DNA of 64,000 bases from Rhodanobacter sp. GTDB lineage: Bacteria; Pseudomonadota; Gammaproteobacteria; Xanthomonadales; Rhodanobacteraceae. Made by a program: the position numbers and the translations under genes. Each line of letters opens with the position of its first letter. The first letter of the stretch is position 1. The DNA is taken from contig JANJTA010000032.1 in NCBI GenBank assembly GCA_024711345.1, positions 124,001 to 188,000 on the forward strand, written 5' to 3'. This document shows positions 53,386-60,106 of the stretch, piece after piece. The notes beneath the pieces were generated by a model that saw only the letters and a program-made list of their open reading frames with translations, had not been told where the DNA came from and ran no database searches.

Positions 53386-53457
53386 GCGCCCGCTGGCGGG
53401 CGATGCTTCTGCTGCGGACGTCCAAAGCAAGAGCATCGCCCGCCAGCGGGCTCCTAC
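53382..53457. repeat. inverted pair of GTAG-type REP elements
   Basis: Two 26-bp arms, 53382-53407 and 53432-53457, are reverse complements with one mismatch, separated by 24 bp. Each begins GTAG and contains the imperfect palindrome GCCCGCTGGCGGGC. This is the form of REP/SMAG elements mobilised by RAYT transposases in Stenotrophomonas and relatives. It sits between two converging genes and probably also ends their transcripts. No RAYT gene in the window. Confidence 0.85.
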
Positions 53458-53472
53458 AAGATGGCGGGCGAC

Positions 53473-55182
53473 TCAGGGCCGCTTGAGGCCGAGCACGTCC
53501 AGGCCTTGCTCGAAGCGGATGTCGACCGGGATATGCGCCTGGTCGAGCCGCTTCAGGTCGCCGGCCAGCTCGGCGTCGACCGCGCCCATCTGGTCGGTGA
53601 GCCGCTTGGCCGCCTCGTAGTCGCCGTCGCCCTGGATGGTCAGCAGCTTGGCCGACAGCGCGTTCATCGCCGCGGTCATCTTGTCGAAGTCGACGCGGTA
53701 ACGCCCGGTTTTTTCATCGCGGCTGAACGCGCCCTGCTGCTTGAAGAAGTTGAAGCGCACCATGTTCGCCTTCGCGTGCGCATCGGACGCGCCGAAACGC
53801 ACCGAGCGCAGGATGCCGGCGAGGAAGGTGACGTAGTTGTCCATCAGCTTCGCCTTGTCCAGCTCGCCCTTGTCGGCCAGCTTGGCCACCATGTACAGGC
53901 CGAGGATGTCCGCCTTGCCTTCCTCGAAGCTGGAGGCCTGGTCCTTCAGAGCCTTGCGCACGGTGCCTTTGCCGTCCAGGGTGTTCTTGATGCCCAGGCC
54001 GTGCGCCACCTCGTGGAACATGGTGTTCTGGAAGAACGCATCGAAGCTGAGATTGTGCTGCTGGTCGTCGGCGATCAGCTCTTTGGCGATCGGCAGCATG
54101 ATCCGGTCGAACTTCGCCTGCATCACGTTTTCCAGCTGCAGCCGGCGCGTGCCCTTCTTCAGCTGCACCTGCTCGTCGTTGGGCAGGTTGATCGCGATGG
54201 TCTTGGCGCCGACGTTGGCGTCACCGCCGTAGTACACCGCGAAGTAGGCGTTGAGGTCGGCGTCGGAGCCGGGCTGTTCCGCCTTGTACCTGTCGGCCAC
54301 CGGCAGTTCGCGCTGCAGTTCGGGCAGGTATTTGGCGAAGCGCGCCAGCTTCTTGCTCCACGCCTGGTCCTTGATCAGCACGTACGATTCGTAGCTGGCC
54401 TTGTAGCCGTACAGCTGGTCCTCGTAGGTCTCGATCGGGCCGATCACGATGTCGACCGGGTTCTTCTTCATGTCCATCCAGGCGAAGTCGCTGGCCTGGT
54501 AGTCGTCGCTGAGCAGCGCGTCGGCGCGCAGCAGGAGGTATTTCCTGAAAGCGGCATCCTTCGCCAGCTTCGCGGCCCGGCGCAGCAGGCCGGCAGTCTG
54601 CTCCAGCTCGGCCTCGTAGGCCACGTGATAGGGCACGGTGATCAGGTCATCCTCCATGCTCCTCACCAGTAGGGTATATAGCGAAGTCTTGTCCGGCGCC
54701 GGCGACTTTTCGAACTCGGCCTTGCTCATGTCCGCCGGGTAGAACTGCGCGCCGGGCGGCCGCGCGCCGATGCCGTCGACGAACGGCTTGTCGTTGTCCA
54801 GCCGGTCCCACGGGCCGTAGTTGATCTCGGCGAATTCGCGCGTGGCCGGGTCGGCGATCTTCGCCAGCAGCGCGCCCTTGTCGCCCCAGGCCTGCTGCCA
54901 GTACAGCGCGTTCATGCTGTCGGCCGCCTCGACCAGCAGCGCGATCATCTGCTTCTGCCGCGCGTCGAACTTCGACAGGTCGGCGGTGAGCTTCACCGTG
55001 GCGTAGTCGGCCAGGTGCTGCTGCACGGCGGCGCTGGGGCCGGCCGGCACCACGGGGGCGCTGGCGGCCGGGGCCGGCGCCAGTTCCTCCTTCGACACCG
55101 GCGCCGTGGCGGTGGCGCCCTGGTTGGAGGAACAGGCAGCCAGTGCCAGCAGCAGGCATGCGGGAAGCAGACGTCGAAGCAT
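53473..55182 (-). CDS. M49 (dipeptidyl-peptidase III)-like zinc lipoprotein
   Basis: 569 residues from the ATG at 55182 (AAGGA upstream). MLRRLLPACLLLALAAC ends in a lipobox, so it is an envelope lipoprotein. Zinc site HEVAHG at ~390-395 and EEGKAD at ~420-425 correspond to HExxGH...EECRAD of M49 peptidases, but with the spacing of an ordinary HExxH. GIGARPPGAQFYPADMSKAEFE and GPIETYEDQLYGYKASYE support the DPP III-like superfamily. Probable exported metallopeptidase. Confidence 0.85.
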   Translation of the reverse strand: MLRRLLPACLLLALAACSSNQGATATAPVSKEELAPAPAASAPVVPAGPSAAVQQHLADYATVKLTADLSKFDARQKQMIALLVEAADSMNALYWQQAWGDKGALLAKIADPATREFAEINYGPWDRLDNDKPFVDGIGARPPGAQFYPADMSKAEFEKSPAPDKTSLYTLLVRSMEDDLITVPYHVAYEAELEQTAGLLRRAAKLAKDAAFRKYLLLRADALLSDDYQASDFAWMDMKKNPVDIVIGPIETYEDQLYGYKASYESYVLIKDQAWSKKLARFAKYLPELQRELPVADRYKAEQPGSDADLNAYFAVYYGGDANVGAKTIAINLPNDEQVQLKKGTRRLQLENVMQAKFDRIMLPIAKELIADDQQHNLSFDAFFQNTMFHEVAHGLGIKNTLDGKGTVRKALKDQASSFEEGKADILGLYMVAKLADKGELDKAKLMDNYVTFLAGILRSVRFGASDAHAKANMVRFNFFKQQGAFSRDEKTGRYRVDFDKMTAAMNALSAKLLTIQGDGDYEAAKRLTDQMGAVDAELAGDLKRLDQAHIPVDIRFEQGLDVLGLKRP

Positions 55183-55307
55183 GGCGATTCCTTGGCGAAG
55201 GGTTTGCCCATGGTATCGCGCCCCATCGGTGCGATGCCCGACGTGGTACACATGCCGCGCCGCGGCCGTTCGGCTATCGTGCCCCTCCCCTTCGCCGCGC
55301 CCTGCCC

Positions 55308-56663
55308 ATGGATCCGTCGTCGCCGACTCCCGCCGCCTCACGCCACCGGGCCGCGCTGGCGTTCATCTACGTCACCGTGCTGCTGGACATGCTGGCGTTC
55401 GGCATCATCATCCCGGTGCTGCCGCACCTGATCGAGCAACTGGCCGGCGGCGGCATCGCGAAGGCGGCGTGGTGGGTGGGCATCTTCAGCACGGTGTTCG
55501 CCATCGTGCAATTCGTGTTTGCGCCGGTACAGGGCGCGCTGTCGGACCGTTACGGCCGGCGCCCGGTGATCCTGATCTCCAACCTGGGCCTGGCGGTGGA
55601 TTTCGTGGTGCTGGCGCTGGCGCCCACGCTGTGGCTGCTGTTCCTGGCGCGCATCCTGCTCGGCATGACCGCGGCCAGCTTCAGCACCGCCAACGCGTAC
55701 ATCGCCGACATCACGCCGAAGGAGAAGCGCGCTGCCGCGTTCGGCATCCTGGGCAGCGCGTTCGGGCTGGGCTTCATCATCGGCCCCGGCATCGGCGGCT
55801 TTCTCGGCGGCATCGCGCTGCGGCTGCCGTTCTGGGTCGCCGCGGCGCTGGCGCTGGGCAATTTCCTGTACGGCTGCTTCATCCTGCCCGAGTCGCTGCC
55901 GAAGGAGCGCCGCACGGCCCGGCTCGAACTGCACAGCGCGCATCCGTTCGGCTCGCTGCAACTGCTGCGCCGCTACCCGCAGGTACTCGGCCTGGCGGTG
56001 GTGCTGTTCCTGGTCTACCTGGCGCATTACGTGCTGCAGACGGTATTCGTGCTGTACGCGGACTACCGCTACCACTGGGGCCCGCAGGCGGTCGGCTACG
56101 TGCTGATGCTGGTCGGCGCCTGCGACGGCGCGGTGCAGGCGCTGCTCACCGGCCGGCTGGCGCCGCGCTTCGGCGAACGCCGCGTGCTGCTGGCCGGCAT
56201 GCTGTTCGGGGTGGGGGCGTTCCTGGTGATGGGCGTGGCCGACACCGGCGCCGTGTTCCTGCTCGGCGTGCCGCTGCTGGCGCTGTGGGGACTGGCGATG
56301 CCGCCGATCCAGTCGATCATGACCCAGCAGGTCGACCCTTCCGAGCAGGGCCGGCTGCAGGGCGCGATCAGCAGCCTCGGCAGTTTCGCCGGCATCTTCG
56401 GGCCGTACCTGTTCGCCCAGGTCTTCGCGTTGTCGATCGCGCCGTCGTCGCCGGTCCATCTGCCGGGTGTAGCCTTCGTGCTTTCGGCCGCGCTGATGCT
56501 GGCCGGCCTGGCGATCGCCGCCCGGGTCACCCGGCGCCTGCCGGCGGCCGCGGCGCCGACGCCCGCTGAAACCGCCCCGGTCGTGCTTCACGGCGAGCTG
56601 CCCGTACCGACGGCCGCTACCCCACCCGAACCCTCCCGCAAACCACAGGAAGATCACCCATGA
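55308..56663 (+). CDS. TetA-like MFS drug exporter
   Basis: 451 residues from the ATG at 55308. Twelve helices; ALAFIYVTVLLDMLAFGIIIPVLP and the loop motif GALSDRYGRRPVIL are typical of the TetA/DHA1 group, as is GILGSAFGLGFIIGPGIGG (motif C of antiporters). A drug or metabolite exporter driven by proton exchange; tetracycline specificity is not shown. It overlaps the DUF1993 gene by 4 bp. Confidence 0.9.
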   Translation: MDPSSPTPAASRHRAALAFIYVTVLLDMLAFGIIIPVLPHLIEQLAGGGIAKAAWWVGIFSTVFAIVQFVFAPVQGALSDRYGRRPVILISNLGLAVDFVVLALAPTLWLLFLARILLGMTAASFSTANAYIADITPKEKRAAAFGILGSAFGLGFIIGPGIGGFLGGIALRLPFWVAAALALGNFLYGCFILPESLPKERRTARLELHSAHPFGSLQLLRRYPQVLGLAVVLFLVYLAHYVLQTVFVLYADYRYHWGPQAVGYVLMLVGACDGAVQALLTGRLAPRFGERRVLLAGMLFGVGAFLVMGVADTGAVFLLGVPLLALWGLAMPPIQSIMTQQVDPSEQGRLQGAISSLGSFAGIFGPYLFAQVFALSIAPSSPVHLPGVAFVLSAALMLAGLAIAARVTRRLPAAAAPTPAETAPVVLHGELPVPTAATPPEPSRKPQEDHP

Positions 56664-57166
56664 CAATTTCCATGTACCAGGTCGCCGTTCCCGTCTTCGT
56701 CCGCGCGCTGGGCAACCTCGCCCACGTGCTGAAGAAGGGCGAGCAGCACGCGAAGTCGAAGAACGTCAGCGACGACGTGCTGCTGCAGACCCGGCTGATC
56801 CCGGACATGCTGCCGCTGATCAAGCAGATCCAGATCGCCTGCGACATGGCCACGCGCGGTGCCGCCCGCCTGGCCGGCGTGGAACCGCAGAGCTTCGAGG
56901 ACAACGAGACCACGCTGGCGCAGGCCTACGACCGCATCGAGCGCTCGGTCGCCTACGTCAAGAGCTTCACGCCGGCGCAGTTCGACGGCAGCGAGACCCG
57001 TGCGATCCATCTGAAGATGCGCAACGGCGAGCTGAACTTCGAAGGCCAGGCCTACCTGCTGCACTTCGTCATCCCGAACCTGTTCTTCCACTGCACCACC
57101 GCCTACGACATCCTGCGCCAGGCCGGCACCGACATCGGCAAGACCGACTTCATCGGCAACGCCTGA
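56660..57166 (+). CDS. DUF1993 family protein
   Basis: 168 residues; ATGA overlap with the transporter stop indicates translational coupling. SMYQVAVPVFVRALGNLAHVLKKGEQHA, LLQTRLIPDMLPLIKQIQIACDMAT and HFVIPNLFFHCTTAYDILR are the DUF1993 blocks; the family adopts a DinB-like four-helix bundle, with conserved His that could bind metal. Function unknown. Confidence 0.92.
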   Translation: MTISMYQVAVPVFVRALGNLAHVLKKGEQHAKSKNVSDDVLLQTRLIPDMLPLIKQIQIACDMATRGAARLAGVEPQSFEDNETTLAQAYDRIERSVAYVKSFTPAQFDGSETRAIHLKMRNGELNFEGQAYLLHFVIPNLFFHCTTAYDILRQAGTDIGKTDFIGNA

Positions 57167-57180
57167 AAAATGGCATGGCG

Positions 57181-57203
57181 CGGCGCCCCGGAAGGGGGCG
57201 CCG
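57181..57203. terminator. hairpin after the DUF1993 gene
   Basis: CGGCGCCCC pairs with GGGGCGCCG around a five-base loop, 14 bp after the stop codon. No T-tract follows, so termination would be weak. Confidence 0.4.
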
Positions 57204-57253
57204 CCCGCCAGAGTGCCAAAGTGTGATGCACCACGCATTTTGCCGCCCGCCAG

Positions 57254-57269
57254 TGGCCCGCCTCCTGCA
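57254..57269 (+). promoter_or_regulatory. possible sigma-54 promoter
   Basis: TGGCCCGCCTCCTGCA keeps the invariant GG and GC at -24/-12 with the required ten-base spacing and differs from TGGCAC-N5-TTGCA at two positions. It lies ~48 bp before the 73-residue gene. Could be chance in GC-rich DNA. Confidence 0.3.
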
Positions 57270-57316
57270 GGATGGGGAAGCAACTCCCCCACATCCCCCT
57301 TCCCGGAGCGAGCATC

Positions 57317-57538
57317 ATGGAACAGATCAAATGCATCATCGTTGGCGGCCCGCAGCATGGCCTGGTACTGCGCCAGCTCTGGGACCGGCGCCGCCCGACC
57401 CGGTTGTGCGTGACCGCCGCCGACGGCGAGCCATGCGTCGTCGCCGCCCGCCGGCACGACCGCAATCGGCGCCCGCAGTACCTGCTGCTGCACCCGCGTG
57501 CCACCGGCGAACAGATCCTGACCATGCTGGCGGCATGA
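57317..57538 (+). CDS. 73-residue protein of unknown function
   Basis: Starts at the ATG at 57317 with CCGGAG nine bases upstream. Sequence opens MEQIKCIIVGGPQHGLVLRQ, then a very Arg-rich centre with two cysteines (RLCVTAADGEPCVVAARRHDR) and a hydrophobic end. No signal peptide or membrane segment; predicted basic, cytoplasmic. No family recognised. Has its own possible sigma-54 promoter and no partner gene, so perhaps a small regulatory protein. Confidence 0.5.
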   Translation: MEQIKCIIVGGPQHGLVLRQLWDRRRPTRLCVTAADGEPCVVAARRHDRNRRPQYLLLHPRATGEQILTMLAA

Positions 57539-57705
57539 ACTGACGCATCGTGTCACTCCGGGGCCGCCCCGCGTGGATGGTGGCGCCCGCCGGAAACCGG
57601 ACACGATGTCGCAGGCGGGGCACGCTTGTCGGGTTCGCGCCATCGCATCGACAATAGTCGGCCGGGCCCACGCCCACTCCAGCCGACCGACCGCTCCGGG
57701 CTCCC

Positions 57706-59367
57706 ATGCTGCGACTGACCGACCTCAAGCTGCCGCTCGACCACGGCGAGGCCGCGCTCACCGCCGCCATCCTGCGCCGGCTGGACATCGACGCCGCCGC
57801 ACTCACCGGCTACACCATCGCCCGGCGCGGCTACGACGCGCGCAAGCGCGGCGCGATCGTGCTGATCTACGCGCTGGACATCGACACCCCGCGCGAGGCC
57901 GAGCTGCTCGAGCGGTTTGCCGACGACGCGCACGTGCAGCCCACGCCGGATACCAGCTACCACTTCGTGGCCAAGGCGCCGCCACGGCTCGAGCACCGCC
58001 CGCTGGTGATCGGCTTCGGCCCGTGCGGGCTGTTCGCCGGCCTGCTCCTGGCGCAGATGGGCTTGCGCCCGATCATCCTCGACCGCGGCAAGCAAGTGCG
58101 CGAGCGCACCCGGGATACCTGGGACCTGTGGCGCAAGCGCCAGCTGCACCCGGAATCCAACGTGCAGTTCGGCGAGGGCGGCGCCGGCACGTTTTCCGAT
58201 GGCAAGCTGCACAGCCAGATCCGCGACCCGCAGCATCACGGCCGCAAGGTGCTCGCCGAGTTCGTCAAGGCCGGCGCGCCGGAGGAAATCCTCTACGTCA
58301 GCAAGCCGCACATCGGCACGTTCCGGCTGGTCTCGATGGTGGAAAACATGCGCGGAACGATCGAAGCGCTGGGCGGCGAGATCCGCTTCAGCCAGCGCGT
58401 CGACGACCTGCTGATCGACACCGATGCCGGCGGGCGCCGCGTGCGTGGCGTCACGCTGGCCAGCGGCGAGCAGATCCGCGCCGATCACGTGGTGCTGGCG
58501 CTCGGCCACAGCGCGCGCGATACCTTCGCCATGCTGCACGCGCGCGGCGTGCATCTGGAGGCGAAACCCTTTTCGATCGGCTTCCGCATCGAGCATCCGC
58601 AGTCGCTGATCGACCGCGCCCGCTTCGGCCCGCAGGCCGGCCATCCGATCCTCGGCGCGGCCGATTACCACCTGGTGCATCACGGCAAAGGAAGTCAGGG
58701 CGGACGCGGGCGCTCGGTGTACAGCTTCTGCATGTGCCCCGGCGGCACCGTGGTGGCCGCCACCAGCGAACCCGGCCGCGTGGTCACCAACGGCATGAGC
58801 CAGTACTCGCGCAACGAGCGCAACGCGAACGCGGCGATCGTGGTCGGCATCGAGCCGGCCGACTTCGCGCCGTTCGATGCCAGCGGCAGTCCGCTGGCCG
58901 GCATCGCGCTGCAGCGCGCGCTGGAAAGCCGCGCCTATGTGCTGGGCGGCGAAAACTACAACGCGCCCGCGCAGCTGGTCGGCGACTTCCTCGCCGGCCG
59001 CGCCTCGCGCGACTTCGGCGACGTGCTGCCGTCCTACCAGCCGGGCGTGACCCTGGGCAGCCTCGACAGCGCGCTGCCCGACTACGCGATCGCCGCGATC
59101 CGCGAGGCGTTGCCCGCGTTCGAGCGGCAGATCCGCGGCTACGCGATGCATGACGCCATCCTCACCGGCGTGGAGACGCGCACCTCCTCGCCCGTGCGCA
59201 TCACACGCGACGACAGCCTGCAAAGCCTCAACACGCGCGGCCTGTATCCCGCCGGCGAGGGCGCCGGCTACGCCGGTGGCATCCTCTCGGCCGCGGTCGA
59301 CGGCATCAAGGTGGCCGAAGCGGTGGCGCGGAGCCTCGCGGGCAGCCAGGTTCCGGCCGCCGGTTGA
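57706..59367 (+). CDS. FAD-dependent dehydrogenase, COG2509 family
   Basis: 553 residues. An N-terminal ~90-residue domain (LRLTDLKLPLDHGEAALTAAILRRLDID) precedes the dinucleotide fold VIGFGPCGLFAGLLLAQMGLRPIILDRG. FGEGGAGTFSDGKLHSQIRD, SFCMCPGGTVVAATSEPGRVVTNGMS and the C-terminal GLYPAGEGAGYAGGILSAAVDGIK complete the COG2509 pattern. An NAD(P)/FAD oxidoreductase of unknown substrate, probably cytoplasmic. Confidence 0.9.
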   Translation: MLRLTDLKLPLDHGEAALTAAILRRLDIDAAALTGYTIARRGYDARKRGAIVLIYALDIDTPREAELLERFADDAHVQPTPDTSYHFVAKAPPRLEHRPLVIGFGPCGLFAGLLLAQMGLRPIILDRGKQVRERTRDTWDLWRKRQLHPESNVQFGEGGAGTFSDGKLHSQIRDPQHHGRKVLAEFVKAGAPEEILYVSKPHIGTFRLVSMVENMRGTIEALGGEIRFSQRVDDLLIDTDAGGRRVRGVTLASGEQIRADHVVLALGHSARDTFAMLHARGVHLEAKPFSIGFRIEHPQSLIDRARFGPQAGHPILGAADYHLVHHGKGSQGGRGRSVYSFCMCPGGTVVAATSEPGRVVTNGMSQYSRNERNANAAIVVGIEPADFAPFDASGSPLAGIALQRALESRAYVLGGENYNAPAQLVGDFLAGRASRDFGDVLPSYQPGVTLGSLDSALPDYAIAAIREALPAFERQIRGYAMHDAILTGVETRTSSPVRITRDDSLQSLNTRGLYPAGEGAGYAGGILSAAVDGIKVAEAVARSLAGSQVPAAG

Positions 59368-59446
59368 TTGCGCCGCATCGCGGCCGCATCTCGATCGGAT
59401 CGGCAGCATCCGCACTGCCTGCCCCATCATGAAGGAAGGTATCCCC

Positions 59447-60100
59447 ATGTCCACGGCCGTCCCGCTTCGCATCGACTTCGTTTCCGACGTGTCCTGCCCG
59501 TGGTGCGCGATCGGGCTGGCTTCGCTGCAGCAGGCGCTGGCCAGGCTGGGCGGCGAGGTCAGCGCCGAGATCCATTTCCAGCCGTTCGAGCTGAACCCGC
59601 AGATGGCGGCGGAGGGCGAGGACGCGGTCGAGCATCTGGTGCACAAGTACGGCAGCTCGGCCGCGCAGATCGAGGCGAACCAGGAGATGATCCGCGAGCG
59701 CGGCGCGGCGTTGGGCTTTACCTTCGACATGGCGCGACGCAAGCGCGTCTACAACACCTTCGACGCGCACCGACTGCTGCACTGGGCCGGGCTGGAGGGG
59801 CGCCAGCTGGCGCTGAAGCAGATCCTGCTGCGCGCGTACTTCACCGACGGCGAGGACGTGGGCGCGCACGACACGCTGCTGCGGCTGGCGCTCGAGGCGG
59901 GGCTGGATGGCGAACGCGCGCGGCAGATCCTAGCCGGCGACGAATTTGCCGACGAGGTGCGTGCGCAGGAGCAGTTCTTCACCTCGCGCGGCATCCGTTC
60001 GGTGCCGGCGACCATCGTCAATGGCCAGCACCTGATTTCCGGCGGGCAGCCGCCGGAGGCGTTCGAGCAGGCGCTGCGGCAGATCGCCGCCGGCGCCTAG
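59447..60100 (+). CDS. DsbA-family (FrnE-like) oxidoreductase
   Basis: 217 residues from the ATG at 59447; AAGGAAGG lies upstream. Thioredoxin fold with active site CPWC (Cys ~17 and 20) in FVSDVSCPWCAIGLASLQQAL. Then FQPFELNPQM and a C-terminal RGIRSVPATIVNGQHLISGGQPPEAF (cis-Pro region SVPA). FrnE-type proteins are cytoplasmic disulfide isomerases or polyketide-related oxidoreductases; no signal peptide here. Converges with the c-di-GMP gene. Confidence 0.92.
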   Translation: MSTAVPLRIDFVSDVSCPWCAIGLASLQQALARLGGEVSAEIHFQPFELNPQMAAEGEDAVEHLVHKYGSSAAQIEANQEMIRERGAALGFTFDMARRKRVYNTFDAHRLLHWAGLEGRQLALKQILLRAYFTDGEDVGAHDTLLRLALEAGLDGERARQILAGDEFADEVRAQEQFFTSRGIRSVPATIVNGQHLISGGQPPEAFEQALRQIAAGA

Positions 60101-60106
60101 CGCCGC

